A stretch of 64,000 nt of DNA from a virus: positions 56,022-120,021 of the IMG/VR virus record IMGVR_UViG_3300044981_000204, one strand, 5' to 3'. This document shows positions 40,718-49,168 of this stretch, piece after piece. Each line of letters starts with the position of its first letter. The stretch's first letter is position 1. The translations under genes and the position numbers were made by a program. Below the pieces are notes generated by a model. It was not told where the DNA came from. It searched no databases and saw nothing but the letters and a program-made list of their open reading frames with translations.

Positions 40718-41487
40718 ACTTGTACGCACACCTTCGGCTCATCCTCGGTGCCACCCGCCTCCAGAAATAAGCAGCTCTCCCTTCCCTTGAGCCTGACGGG
40801 CCTTCCGGCTTCCTTCTCGGCCGCGACCACTTGCTTGACTTCCTCGAGCTTCTCCGGGGAGCGCCACTGCAGTGCCCTGACCATCGCCGCGGGGAGGTCT
40901 CTCCTAGCGTCGTCCTCGACCATCTCCACTATCTCTCGCGCGAGCTGCGTCTTCAGCTCTATTATGCCCTGGTCGGGCGCAAGTAGGACGACCTTGTCGA
41001 CCCAGGTCTCGAGCGCGCTCCAGACCAGGTACGGGACCCTTTTGTCTGCTTTTAAGGAATCCCTTAGCTTGCCCGCGAACACCCTGAGCTGCTTCACGGG
41101 GCACTTGAGGATGGGGTTCAGGCACTCCTCGACGGCCGCCTCGAACCTATCTGCCTCGTCCTTGTCGTGGGCCATTGCGAGCCCTACTATCAGCTCGTGC
41201 CACTTCCCGACGAACTCGTCCACGTCTATCGGCACTTTTTTCTTCCTTCCCGAGCGAAAGCACTCCTCGCTCCCGATCCATATCCAGCACCCGAGCTCCC
41301 TCGCCCACTTAACTGCGGAAAGGGACAGTCGGTGATGCGGCGGCGTGTTGCCCTCTGCGAAGTGGAGCCTACCTATTTCGTAGGTGGCCAACAGCCACGT
41401 GCGGAGACCGGTCGCCTTGAGTTTTTCTTCCGCGACTCTTTCTGCCTCTTCGGTCGTCGGGGTGTGCTCAAGCGTCCAGTCTACCAC
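40714..41487 (-). CDS. Hypothetical protein, 257 aa
   Basis: Helical, charged protein (EEAERVAEEKLKATGLRTWL; EIVEMVEDDARRDLPAAMVR) with Trp-rich centre (LGCWIWIGSEECF). No motif recognised. Overlaps the HAD gene start by ATGA and the next upstream gene's end by 20 bases. Confidence 0.5.
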   Translation of the reverse strand: MVDWTLEHTPTTEEAERVAEEKLKATGLRTWLLATYEIGRLHFAEGNTPPHHRLSLSAVKWARELGCWIWIGSEECFRSGRKKKVPIDVDEFVGKWHELIVGLAMAHDKDEADRFEAAVEECLNPILKCPVKQLRVFAGKLRDSLKADKRVPYLVWSALETWVDKVVLLAPDQGIIELKTQLAREIVEMVEDDARRDLPAAMVRALQWRSPEKLEEVKQVVAAEKEAGRPVRLKGRESCLFLEAGGTEDEPKVCVQV

Positions 41488-41851
41488 CTACCACCCCCAA
41501 AGCTTCTTCCCTGGTTGGGTACCTCAACCCCGTGTCCACGAACCTGTTCCTTCTCTTGTCGCCCACTATCACAGAGAACTTCCGATCCACTCCGTCGAAC
41601 ATCACCATGTAGCAGTTGTCCGGGTCGGACCTCCACCTCATCAGCGGGTCTAGGGGAACTACGGCAACTTTTTCCTTCGCCGCAGAAGAAGCGGCCGAGA
41701 TGCTAGGCCAGGATCCGCACTCGGTGGCCTTGTTGTCGGGGGAGGTCAACACAGACGTGAACTCTTGCCCGTCCTCGGAAAAGATGCGGATCACCCAGAT
41801 CCCCTGGGAGGTGTGCGAGTACTCGGTGGTCCAGGGGGTGCCGCCCATCAC
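41468..41851 (-). CDS. Hypothetical protein, 127 aa
   Basis: Beta-rich with TSQGIWVIRIFSEDGQEFTS at the N-terminus and CYMVMFDGVDRKFSVIVGDK later. Start ATG overlaps family protein E by ATGA. Unrecognised. Confidence 0.5.
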   Translation of the reverse strand: MMGGTPWTTEYSHTSQGIWVIRIFSEDGQEFTSVLTSPDNKATECGSWPSISAASSAAKEKVAVVPLDPLMRWRSDPDNCYMVMFDGVDRKFSVIVGDKRRNRFVDTGLRYPTREEALGVVGGRLDA

Positions 41852-42495
41852 TCGCCCTCGCTGACGTGCCCCTCCTCGACCAACCGCTTCCTGTAGAAGT
41901 TCCAGATCTGCAACGGTTTTTGCTTGGTCTTTAGCTGCTCCTCGCCCTCGGTAAGCACCACTTCGATGCTCGCCTCCGTGAAGCTGTCTCGTCCCGTCGC
42001 AGCTAGTAGGTCGAGGACCACCCTCGCCTGCCTCGGCAAGTTTTCATACGCCCTTATCAAGGCGGCCCCCTCGTGGTAGTGGAGGTCGTACCGATTTTCT
42101 TGGGCCCTCTTGGTTGCCGCGTGCCCCGTGACGTTGGCGAATTGGGTCGTGTCCACGTAGTTTAGGATTTCTTCCTCCGTTGCCATGCGGTACTCCCCAA
42201 CCACGCCGTCGGGCCGACCGCGCCACCCCTCGTCTATCCGCTTCTCGTGTGTGAAGCACTCACCAGCTAGGAGCGCTTCCCTAACCCTTGCCGCTAGCCA
42301 GTTCTTCATCCATGGGTTCTGCGCGAGCTGGTCGCAGGCCTCCTCTAGGTCGAGCACCAGAGTCGGAGAACCCATGAGCGAGTAGGAGTCGGGCCACCTG
42401 TGGACCACCACCTTGTTCGACATCCTCCTGCGGTCCTCGCCAGGAGGCGACGTAGCCGGAGCGCCGTTCCCTATCGGGGACTCGTCCATATTCAT
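41848..42495 (-). CDS. Repeated-family protein E
   Basis: 215 aa. The last ~65 residues contain PRQARVVLDLLAATGRDSF, then LKTKQKPLQIWNFYRKRLVE, then EGHVSE, the shared module. The N-terminal 140 residues are unique (SYSLMGSPTLVLDLEEACDQ...). A good promoter-like CCGATGTATAAT lies 18 bases upstream, so this is a transcription start point. Confidence 0.6.
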   Translation of the reverse strand: MNMDESPIGNGAPATSPPGEDRRRMSNKVVVHRWPDSYSLMGSPTLVLDLEEACDQLAQNPWMKNWLAARVREALLAGECFTHEKRIDEGWRGRPDGVVGEYRMATEEEILNYVDTTQFANVTGHAATKRAQENRYDLHYHEGAALIRAYENLPRQARVVLDLLAATGRDSFTEASIEVVLTEGEEQLKTKQKPLQIWNFYRKRLVEEGHVSEGE

Positions 42496-42512
42496 GAAGT
42501 TTTCCTGTACTT

Positions 42513-42524
42513 ATTATACATCGG
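42513..42524 (-). promoter_or_regulatory. Promoter-like CCGATGTATAAT
   Basis: Perfect TATAAT with CCG three bases upstream, ahead of family protein E. Confidence 0.5.
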
Positions 42525-42595
42525 CCACACCACTTGTTCTCGGGAATCAAACAATGTGCTTGCTTCCTGATCTCGGAAGAGGTGACACAAAAAAT

Positions 42596-42615
42596 TTGAC
42601 CATGTCATATATCAA
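42596..42615. promoter_or_regulatory. Imperfect palindrome, second copy of the TTGAC...TATATCAA dyad
   Basis: TTGACCATGTCATATATCAA lies in the AT-rich 223-base gap 42496-42718, which also repeats AAATT/CCAAATT. Resembles 6501-6519. Candidate operator. A short + strand frame at 42602-42736 overlaps it but has no SD. Confidence 0.35.
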
Positions 42616-42718
42616 ATTAACAAATTTGGTTACACCTTGGAACGGACCCGTTGCGGAGTGGGTGACCAAATTGACTACCTTGGACAACAATTTGCCCAAA
42701 TTTTGGCCCCCAAAAACA

Positions 42719-43075
42719 CTACCCAAGGGGCATTGAGCAGACGCTGAATATCCTGAGCCTTTCTCGGAACCACTCGGAGTAGTTGTGCGATTGGGCGTAC
42801 AGGTACGTCCTTACGCAGTAGTCGACCGCGACTGGGTATGTCGGAAAAACAGTCGCTCCCGAACCATACATCAGGACGTTGTCGTTGGCTGGCGACAGGG
42901 CTAGCGGCCGCAGGCCGCACACCACCCACCCGAGGAATCCCTTTTCTTGCTCCGCGCGGGAGACCGCGCCAACCACTAGGATGTTGCTGATCGCCTTGAC
43001 TGCGACCTCGTCGCGAGTGAAGGGCAGCCTCTCGTCGTCGGTGAACGGAACAACTTCTTCCATGGTCCTTAGCAT
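42719..43075 (-). CDS. Hypothetical protein, 118 aa
   Basis: ATG at 43073-43075 (AAAGGGG upstream), overlapping the previous gene by seven bases. Acidic start MLRTMEEVVPFTDDERLPF, then AVKAISNILVVGAVSRAE and YPVAVDYCVRTYLYAQ. Unrecognised. Confidence 0.5.
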   Translation of the reverse strand: MLRTMEEVVPFTDDERLPFTRDEVAVKAISNILVVGAVSRAEQEKGFLGWVVCGLRPLALSPANDNVLMYGSGATVFPTYPVAVDYCVRTYLYAQSHNYSEWFRERLRIFSVCSMPLG

Positions 43076-43239
43076 TCTTTCCCCTTTTTCTCCGCTTTGT
43101 TTAGCTCGTTGACCTTCTTCTCGCCACATCGCCGGCAGAACTTGCCGCACGAGTTGTTGCGGTTGTTCACCACTTCCACGGTAGCCCTCGCCACGTTGCA
43201 TCGGGTGCAGCGCACTTCTATGTGCCTCAAGTATGCCAT
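43069..43239 (-). CDS. Tiny zinc-ribbon protein, 56 aa
   Basis: ATG at 43237-43239. VRCTRCNVARATVEV and SCGKFCRRCGEKKV form a CxxC...CxxC ribbon in a strongly basic protein. Probably nucleic acid- or protein-binding. Confidence 0.65.
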   Translation of the reverse strand: MAYLRHIEVRCTRCNVARATVEVVNNRNNSCGKFCRRCGEKKVNELNKAEKKGKEC

Positions 43240-43243
43240 GCTA

Positions 43244-43651
43244 CTAAAACAAGAACCCTTGCCCCTTCTCGTCGACCCACATCTTGGGCTCCTGCCTGGG
43301 GAGCTCTTTCCACATTGGACGCAGCAATTCTACGCACTCCTGTGGGCTTAACCCGCACATCTCCGATAGGTGCTTGGCCGTCAGTGGCGTCTGCTCCGGC
43401 GGCCAGGCCACGGGCCCAGGCTCCGGCCGAGGTCCCCCCGGAGGGGGCACCTCGGTTTGTTGCACTAGAGTAAACTCTCGCGCGCCCCGCTCGATCCTGA
43501 GCCTCTCCAGCGGGGAGTGGCAGTCGTCCGGGGCATGGCCCCACGCCCTCGCGACGCTAGGGTCGCGCATCGACTCCGACCACGACTCCCGAGTGAGCTC
43601 GACGTGGTCGTGGGTTCCGTCGAACAATACCTTGTGCAGAACTAGCGCCAT
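43244..43651 (-). CDS. Hypothetical protein, 135 aa
   Basis: Starts MALVLHKVLFDGTHDHVEL; a Pro-rich linker near residue 75 separates it from a helical end (LSEMCGLSPQECVELLRPMW) that looks like a small winged-helix or death-like fold. No family assigned. Confidence 0.5.
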   Translation of the reverse strand: MALVLHKVLFDGTHDHVELTRESWSESMRDPSVARAWGHAPDDCHSPLERLRIERGAREFTLVQQTEVPPPGGPRPEPGPVAWPPEQTPLTAKHLSEMCGLSPQECVELLRPMWKELPRQEPKMWVDEKGQGFLF

Positions 43652-43653
43652 GG

Positions 43654-43926
43654 CTACATCCCGTGCAGGTAGTCGTAGAGGCGGATCATTTCCGCGTCTT
43701 CAGGATCCGAGGAAAGGCCCAACGTCTCCGACTTCCCTGAGCACTCCAAAAAACCTAGCTCACAATCTCCGGCGCTAACGGCTTCTATGGTGGAGTCGGG
43801 CCAGTGCCTCTGCAGCGCGAGCCTGAAGTACCTCTCGACTAGCTGGTGAACTAGCTCGTTTGGGAAGATGACGGGAACTAGCTTTTCTATGCCGGCGATC
43901 CTCGCCTTGAACATGACGTACTTCAC
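43654..43926 (-). CDS. Hypothetical protein, 90 aa
   Basis: GTG at 43924-43926 overlaps the DUF2786 stop as GTGA; the longer frame (start 43992) would overlap that gene by 70 bases. YVMFKARIAGIEKLVPVIFP suggests a beta start, followed by a helical ELVHQLVERYFRLALQR. Unrecognised. Confidence 0.5.
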   Translation of the reverse strand: MKYVMFKARIAGIEKLVPVIFPNELVHQLVERYFRLALQRHWPDSTIEAVSAGDCELGFLECSGKSETLGLSSDPEDAEMIRLYDYLHGM

Positions 43927-44678
43927 CGCTCGACCTGCCTTTGGTTCTGTCCTATCGGCAAATTTTCCGCGTCCCTTCTTCCGCGACGCCACCCCTCGTC
44001 GTTGCGGAGGCCTCTCCCGCCTAGTCCCGAAGCCTTGGTGGTGAAGTTCTTCATGTAGGTTCTGGTCGTTTCCAGCGCGTCGGTCAGCCTTACCATGGCA
44101 AGGTTGGTGGAGGCGTAGGTTCGTCGCGCCCTCTCCTCCTCTTCCCTGTACCGCTCCGCGAGCCTGTGCGTGAACCCCTCAAGGTACGAGGTGCGGAACC
44201 CTCTCGCTGCTTCCACGTCTCCCGCTCGCCTGCACTCGTGGAAGAACCTGACATATTCCCGGTCCGCCAGGTTGTCTGCCACTCGTACGAGGTACAGGAA
44301 GACCTGCTCAGCGGCGTCGAGGTCGGACCCTCGGCCGTAGAACCAGAGGTGGGAGCTTCCGCGGGTGACCGCGAACGTGCAAAAATACGCTCGACACGCT
44401 AGGTCTGCCAGCGTCTCCTGCCACCCCACCCTGCACCGCCGAACGGTTATGCCAGCAGAGTGGAAGTCGACCAACCTACGCGACATCGGGTCGACCTCAT
44501 CCTGCTCACGTTGCTGGATCTCGCTAAGCTCTATCTTGTGGATCGACAGGAGCTCCTTGATCTTGGCCGCGAAGGCCAGCGCCTCGGCCTCCGACCCGAT
44601 GAGTTCTGCAGACTTCTGCTTGGCGTAGGCCTTCTTGAGCTTGTCGAGGATCCTACCTCGTTCGGCCTGGTCCGTCAT
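43923..44678 (-). CDS. DUF2786 domain protein, 251 aa
   Basis: N-terminal RILDKLKKAYAKQKSAELIG, then SEAEALAFAAKIKELLSIHK matches DUF2786; the middle (VGWQETLADLACRAYFCTF, DAAEQVFLYLVRVADNLADR) fits the domain usually following it. Function unknown; found in many phages and actinobacteria. The basic Gly/Arg-rich C-terminus is extra. Confidence 0.72.
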   Translation of the reverse strand: MTDQAERGRILDKLKKAYAKQKSAELIGSEAEALAFAAKIKELLSIHKIELSEIQQREQDEVDPMSRRLVDFHSAGITVRRCRVGWQETLADLACRAYFCTFAVTRGSSHLWFYGRGSDLDAAEQVFLYLVRVADNLADREYVRFFHECRRAGDVEAARGFRTSYLEGFTHRLAERYREEEERARRTYASTNLAMVRLTDALETTRTYMKNFTTKASGLGGRGLRNDEGWRRGRRDAENLPIGQNQRQVER

Positions 44679-45127
44679 TCCTCACACCTCTCTAGGAGCA
44701 GGACTGGCACCTGTAGGAAGCGGGCGTACCTCACAGTGGACCATGTGCCGGACCTAAGGACCTCGACCATCCACAGCGGGGCTACTATGAGTAGGTCCTT
44801 GCCCGATCGTACGACGTCTCGGTTCCTCTCCAGTGGTGGCAGCCCATCGGCGACGTGGTCGGCGTCCGGCGGGATGACTACTCGCGCGCTCGCGGTGGAC
44901 GGATGGACCGATATGAACAGCGAGCTTCCGCAAACCCGGCGGGCAATGGCGTGGCACTCGGCGTCGGCGCCGACACACCCGCCGTGGGAGAGCGAGAATA
45001 TGCTATTTTTGTGGTCTAGCAGGAACTGCTCCAGCTGGGCTTTTTGTGCCTCGGACATGCCTTCCCTGGTTCCGGAAAACGAGATCATGGCGTTTTGGGG
45101 AAGCAGCACGTTTGTTTCCTTACTCAC
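44675..45127 (-). CDS. SLOG/DprA-like Rossmann protein, 150 aa
   Basis: ISFSGTREGMSEAQKAQL, then SLSHGGCVGADAECHAIA (GGxxGxD), VHPSTASARVVIPPD, LERNRDVVRSGKDLLIVAPL and SGTWSTVRYARFLQVPVLLL match the SLOG superfamily (nucleotide or nucleic-acid ligand binding). Some members act in nucleotide-signal immunity or cytokinin-like nucleotide processing; here the ligand is unknown. Confidence 0.72.
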   Translation of the reverse strand: MSKETNVLLPQNAMISFSGTREGMSEAQKAQLEQFLLDHKNSIFSLSHGGCVGADAECHAIARRVCGSSLFISVHPSTASARVVIPPDADHVADGLPPLERNRDVVRSGKDLLIVAPLWMVEVLRSGTWSTVRYARFLQVPVLLLERCEE

Positions 45128-45609
45128 ATTGATGGATCGAACCTACCCATGATGTAGGTCGGACGCCTCTCGCTCATCGGGGGACAGACCGCCAAGATCC
45201 GCCAACCCTCGTCCAATTTAGCCTGCAGGTAGCTGGTGCAAGCATCTTCCAGCACCGCCACACTGTTGATGTTCAGCAGTGAGAAGTTCGGGACGTGGAC
45301 CTGGACCACGGAGCCACTCAACAGCTGTTGCTTGACCAGGTACCCGTCAGCCTCAAGGGCTTTCAGCCGCTCCTCCAACCCTAGCTTCGAGAAGAAGCCG
45401 CAGGCCTTGTAGGGACTTATGTCGGCAGTTAGCCCGGTGGCGTCCAGCAGGACGACGAGCTGATCCAGGTTTACCACTCCCTTGGCCCCGTACATGTACT
45501 CGCCGGACCTTTCGGCGCTGGGGAACAGCTCCTTGAGCATGTTGAGCTTCTCATCTGAGAGGTTCTTGGCAGCTTCCGTGAACCCCGAGATACTAGCAAT
45601 TATCAGCAC
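45124..45609 (-). CDS. Hypothetical protein, 161 aa
   Basis: GTG start at 45609 inside the end of the preceding gene. Helical with possible winged-helix (VNLDQLVVLLDATGLTADIS, EERLKALEADGYLVKQQ) and a C-terminal strand region. No match to the repeated family is convincing. Overlaps the SLOG gene by ATGA. Confidence 0.5.
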   Translation of the reverse strand: MLIIASISGFTEAAKNLSDEKLNMLKELFPSAERSGEYMYGAKGVVNLDQLVVLLDATGLTADISPYKACGFFSKLGLEERLKALEADGYLVKQQLLSGSVVQVHVPNFSLLNINSVAVLEDACTSYLQAKLDEGWRILAVCPPMSERRPTYIMGRFDPSM

Positions 45610-45805
45610 TAGGCGCCTCCTTGGGCAACTTCGCCTCTTCGACTAGGATCCGGTATATCTTCTTGCCATCGTGGAAGTCGGGGTCTCGCGCTGAAATGGC
45701 CTCGTCGAGGGTCTGGTACTCATAGTCGGCAGAATTGCCTGCCATCTCTAGCGCGTTGTCTTCGTCCCTAGCAAATATGTAGAATTCCACGTACTCATCC
45801 TCCAC
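45593..45805 (-). CDS. Small acidic protein, 70 aa
   Basis: GTG at 45803-45805, five bases after AGGAGGT. EDEYVEFYIFARDEDNALEM and a DPDFHDGKKIYRILVEE strand suggest a small alpha/beta protein. Unrecognised. Confidence 0.5.
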   Translation of the reverse strand: MEDEYVEFYIFARDEDNALEMAGNSADYEYQTLDEAISARDPDFHDGKKIYRILVEEAKLPKEAPSADNC

Positions 45806-46370
45806 CGCCCACCTCCTGCCCGAACTGTGCCAGCACCTTGGCAGCTTCGGTCCGCTCAAGGTACTGTTGCCGCACCTGGGGGTTGTTGAACGTCACTATG
45901 TGCGTCGCGGTTCCCCCGTCGAACTTCTTGAAGGGTTTTATGGGTCGCACGACCGCTATGAGGCTGCGAGCGTATAGCGTGTCCTTGATCAAGACGTGGG
46001 ACGCGGCGATGTTTTCCAATTGGGGACCCACCGCCAAGGCGGCTACCTCCGCCGGAAGCGTTGGCTGCATCGCCAGCGACCAGGGCTTTAGGTTAACCCC
46101 CCTGAAGAACACGGCCTGGCGCGGCTTGCCGAGGCTGCCCAACACCTGCCTAGACTCGCGCTTGAACTCGAAGACGTTCTCGAGTATGTCGTACATCCTA
46201 GCCGCGGACATCAATTCCCTGTCGTTGCACGGGAAGTGGCGGAAGTAGGCACTGCTGATCGTGGTTCCGCGCACCCCTAGGTCGTCGCCCTCGTCGCACT
46301 CCTCGACCAAGAAGCGCAGGACGCTCTGCTCCTGCCTCTTCTTTCTCTCGTCCCTCTCGGCCCTAACCAC
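45795..46370 (-). CDS. Hypothetical protein, 191 aa
   Basis: Charged N-terminus (MVRAERDERKKRQEQSVLRF) then a domain with FFRGVNLKPWSLAMQPTLPA and HIVTFNNPQVRQQYLERTE. Ends Gly-rich. Overlaps genes on both sides by a few bases. Unrecognised. Confidence 0.5.
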   Translation of the reverse strand: MVRAERDERKKRQEQSVLRFLVEECDEGDDLGVRGTTISSAYFRHFPCNDRELMSAARMYDILENVFEFKRESRQVLGSLGKPRQAVFFRGVNLKPWSLAMQPTLPAEVAALAVGPQLENIAASHVLIKDTLYARSLIAVVRPIKPFKKFDGGTATHIVTFNNPQVRQQYLERTEAAKVLAQFGQEVGGGG

Positions 46371-47403
46371 CCCGAACCTCCACTAGTTTTTCTTCCTTAG
46401 CCAGTTCTCCGCACACCAGCGTGGGCTCTATCCACAGCTGCTTTCTTAGGGACTTGCCGGGGCCGTGGGGCTGGTTGGTGAAGTGCCCCCGCCTCCAGTG
46501 CATCCTTGGCGAGGCGTGGGTGCCCCCGCGTGGCTCGGACTTAGGCCGGTAGTGCTGCCCAACTATGTTCGGCGACCAGACCCTAGGCCACGGCTTGTTG
46601 TTTTTCTGCGGAACCTTGTGGTGCACCGACTCGGGCGTGAAGAGGGTCGGCCTCGAGGCCATGGCAAGCAGCGTCCCGAACAGGACCACGCCCAAGTCCT
46701 CGAGGAAGGAAGAATCCTCCGACGTTAGGTCGGAGTCGAGCAGGCATCCCGAAACGATGGAGGGGATGGTTTCCTCGTCACCTAGGTAGAACAGGTTCCG
46801 GAGCTTTAGGGTTGGTCGGTACTCGGTCGAGAGGTTCGAGTCGTACCACACGGGAACGTCGCCATACGGAAGGCACGCGACCATCGCGAACGCCCCCTTG
46901 GTGGTTATCTCCACGTCGCACATGCCCTTGGAAGGCACGTCCCACACGGGCTTCTTGTAGGTTCCCGCCACTATGCGGGACCAGATCATGAACGCGACCT
47001 CGCCGTCCTTAGGGTGCGTCAGGCCGCCGTGCGGCAGCACGAGCACGCCGTGCTCGTACGGCAGTCGCATGTTGACCCAATCGATGTCCCCGTCGAAGTC
47101 GGTCCTCTGCACAGCTCTCATCAGGTCCGGGGCCAAGAATAGCAGCGGCACCGACCTATCCTGCAGGTACCTCACGGCGGGGTACATTAGCTTGAACGCG
47201 TTCCCGGTCTTCTCTATGCCCCCCAGCGAGTGCGTTTGGTACAGCCCGGTGCAGAGCAAGGCGCCGATGTCCTTCGGCGAGATGTACCCTCGGCACTCCA
47301 CGTACCTGCGCGGGTAGAGGGACGCCATGGCGATCGGGAACTTCTCCCGCAGGTCCAACGAGAAGTTGTGGAACCACGGCGGGAGGCAAGGGGCAGGAAC
47401 CAC
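46363..47403 (-). CDS. Hypothetical protein with RGHFTNQPHGPGKS motif, 346 aa
   Basis: The C-terminal SPRMHWRRGHFTNQPHGPGK, then SLRKQLWIEPTLV resembles a conserved tail (WRRGHxRxQxxGPGR...WIEP) seen in uncharacterised bacterial and phage proteins. The N-terminal 250 residues are globular with FMIWSRIVAGTYKKPVWDVP. GTG or GTG-adjacent start. Role unknown. Confidence 0.55.
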   Translation of the reverse strand: MVPAPCLPPWFHNFSLDLREKFPIAMASLYPRRYVECRGYISPKDIGALLCTGLYQTHSLGGIEKTGNAFKLMYPAVRYLQDRSVPLLFLAPDLMRAVQRTDFDGDIDWVNMRLPYEHGVLVLPHGGLTHPKDGEVAFMIWSRIVAGTYKKPVWDVPSKGMCDVEITTKGAFAMVACLPYGDVPVWYDSNLSTEYRPTLKLRNLFYLGDEETIPSIVSGCLLDSDLTSEDSSFLEDLGVVLFGTLLAMASRPTLFTPESVHHKVPQKNNKPWPRVWSPNIVGQHYRPKSEPRGGTHASPRMHWRRGHFTNQPHGPGKSLRKQLWIEPTLVCGELAKEEKLVEVRGG

Positions 47404-47407
47404 CTGA

Positions 47408-47659
47408 CTACTGCTCCCTCATTAGGAGGTCTACCGCTCGCCTTATTGAGTTGGATAGCGATTGCGCCCCTGAATGGGCCGAGGATAGTTCCTCCAACAA
47501 CCGCTTATGCAGCACCTTCGCTGCGTTCCTGACCACCCGGCTGTCGCTACCTCTTCCGGAGGTGACGAAGTTCCAGCAACTTAGGCAAGCTGCTCCTACC
47601 AAGGACGCCCCGACCTCGTTCGCGCATCCGGGAACCACGCACCTACTTGTGCCTGCCAT
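47408..47659 (-). CDS. Small zinc-finger-like protein, 83 aa
   Basis: ATG at 47657-47659. SRCVVPGCANEVGASLVGAA, then CLSCWNFV gives four Cys in a ribbon-like arrangement; the rest is a basic helix pair. Probably DNA- or RNA-binding. Confidence 0.55.
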   Translation of the reverse strand: MAGTSRCVVPGCANEVGASLVGAACLSCWNFVTSGRGSDSRVVRNAAKVLHKRLLEELSSAHSGAQSLSNSIRRAVDLLMREQ

Positions 47660-47912
47660 GTGGAACCTCCGTTCCGTCCGCAGCAACCGCCTTGTCACCG
47701 GCGCCCTTATAGGGAACGAGCTCCTCCTGCGCCTGGGCGACGGAGGTCGTTATGGACACGTCCCCGTCCGGTCCGGCGCTGACCCTAGCTTCGAGCTTGG
47801 TCACCTCGCCGCCGTGCATGAGGAGGTTCAACAGCTGCTTGTCGCGGGAGTTCTCGGGGACGAGCCTCACGACCGAGGTGCCGTTCTCGAACTTGAACTG
47901 GGCCCTCACCAC
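47643..47912 (-). CDS. Hypothetical protein, 89 aa
   Basis: Two adjacent GTG codons at 47912 and 47909 could start it. TSVVRLVPENSRDKQLLNLL and DGDVSITTSVAQ suggest a beta/alpha domain. Overlaps the zinc-finger gene by 17 bases. Confidence 0.5.
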   Translation of the reverse strand: MVRAQFKFENGTSVVRLVPENSRDKQLLNLLMHGGEVTKLEARVSAGPDGDVSITTSVAQAQEELVPYKGAGDKAVAADGTEVPHGRHK

Positions 47913-47913
47913 C

Positions 47914-48294
47914 TCACGCCTCGTCCATCTGCGACGCCCTCACCTCGTAGCGGTGGCTGAACTCAGCGGACGCCTTGCAGGCGGGGCAAAAGACCTTCCC
48001 AGTCGCCATTATGCCGTAGTAGTGAACCTGGCGCTTTTTGCCGGGCGGGCGGAACTCGTCCCATCTCTCGAGGTCGTACTCGAGCTCGAGCTCTTCCGAG
48101 CACCCGTCTATGTGTTCGACGGGCGAGTCGAAGTCGACGTCGAAGGACGCGGTCTGGAGGTCGGTGCCGCACTCCGCGCAGGAGTTGACTATCTCTATCG
48201 TGCCCGAGACCTCGGCGCCCTCGATGGACAGGTCGCCCGTTGGCTCAGATCCTGAGTCAAGTCCCACGAACTTCTGACAGTCGCCGCACCTCAT
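47914..48294 (-). CDS. Double zinc-ribbon protein, 126 aa
   Basis: MRCGDCQKFVGLDS and VNSCAECGTDLQTASF form one Cys pair set, KVFCPACKASAEFSHRYE another. Acidic middle. Probably a zinc-stabilised binding protein. Starts by ATGA overlap with family protein B. Confidence 0.62.
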   Translation of the reverse strand: MRCGDCQKFVGLDSGSEPTGDLSIEGAEVSGTIEIVNSCAECGTDLQTASFDVDFDSPVEHIDGCSEELELEYDLERWDEFRPPGKKRQVHYYGIMATGKVFCPACKASAEFSHRYEVRASQMDEA

Positions 48295-48899
48295 CCGGCC
48301 ACCGCGCCGACTGCGGGGGAGATCTTGATGAACCCGTTGTCTACCAACTTGGACCTGTAGTAGAGCATGATTCGGACTGGATCCTGGCGGGTTCGCAGTC
48401 TTTCTGCTGACTTGGGCTCCTTAAGCCTTGATTCGAGGAGTGTCGAGCTGAACGACGTCGCGCCGTTCTCCTTGGCGATCTCCGCCATCATGAGCAGGAG
48501 CTCCCTCGCCTGGGGCGCGAGGCTCCCGATGGCCTTCTCGTCGAGGACCGGGAGAAGCTCTATGGTCTCCGGGACCTTGGAGCGCCTCGCGCCCGCGGCA
48601 GGGCGCGAGGACGGCTCGGCGCTCGGCTTGACGGCGCCGCCGTACTCTGGCAGCTTGCCTATTTGATAGAACACGCTCTCCTTGGCGACCTCGCGGGCCT
48701 TGAACTTCTTCAGCGGCACCCCGGCCACGGCCGAGTACAGCTCGTTGAGTTCCTCGATGGGCATCACCTCTATCTGCTCTCGCGTCGCGAGCTCGCTGCC
48801 CTCGGGCAGCTTCGACGGGTCGCTCGTTCGGAAGTGCCTACCGTTTATCCTAGCCACGACGAGCGGCGCGGTAGGCGCCGCAGTTGGATTGTTGTCCAT
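48291..48899 (-). CDS. Repeated-family protein B
   Basis: 202 aa. N-terminus with RINGRHFRTSDPSKLPEGSE and IEELNELYSAVAGVPLKKFK; C-terminus PQARELLLMMAEIAKENGAT, then LRTRQDPVRIMLYYRSKLVD, then NGFIKI, the shared module. The N-terminal section resembles a phage domain that follows helix-loop patterns; overall function unknown. Confidence 0.6.
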   Translation of the reverse strand: MDNNPTAAPTAPLVVARINGRHFRTSDPSKLPEGSELATREQIEVMPIEELNELYSAVAGVPLKKFKAREVAKESVFYQIGKLPEYGGAVKPSAEPSSRPAAGARRSKVPETIELLPVLDEKAIGSLAPQARELLLMMAEIAKENGATSFSSTLLESRLKEPKSAERLRTRQDPVRIMLYYRSKLVDNGFIKISPAVGAVAG

Positions 48900-48926
48900 G
48901 TTCGTCCTTCTCCCTTGTGTTGTTCG

Positions 48927-49148
48927 CTACTTGCCCTGGTCTATCTGCGCGAAGGGGGGCTTGACGGTCCTGACCAAGACCTCCACCTGTTCCACCACCT
49001 CGACCGAGGCGGTAGCTAGTTGCACCTTGTTGAGGGCTCTGAACTCCTCGGCCGCCCAGCGGTCCACCCACCGGCCGTCCCCGGAAAACACCGCTTGCCT
49101 GGGCGGGTTTAGCTCAACCCCCCTCAGCTTCGCCACGTACTTTTTCAA
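48927..49148 (-). CDS. Small hypothetical protein, 73 aa
   Basis: TTG at 49146-49148 with GGAGG five bases upstream; the longer open frame only shadows the next gene. KKYVAKLRGVELNPPRQAVF, then WAAEEFRALNKVQLATASV. Unrecognised. Confidence 0.55.
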   Translation of the reverse strand: MKKYVAKLRGVELNPPRQAVFSGDGRWVDRWAAEEFRALNKVQLATASVEVVEQVEVLVRTVKPPFAQIDQGK

Positions 49149-49168
49149 TGCTACCTCCGCCGTAGTTC

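Noticed and set aside
42413-42736. + strand ORF and its in-frame 44-codon end
   Set aside because: Covers an AT-rich regulatory gap and the end of a - strand gene, with no SD; only AT-rich pattern.
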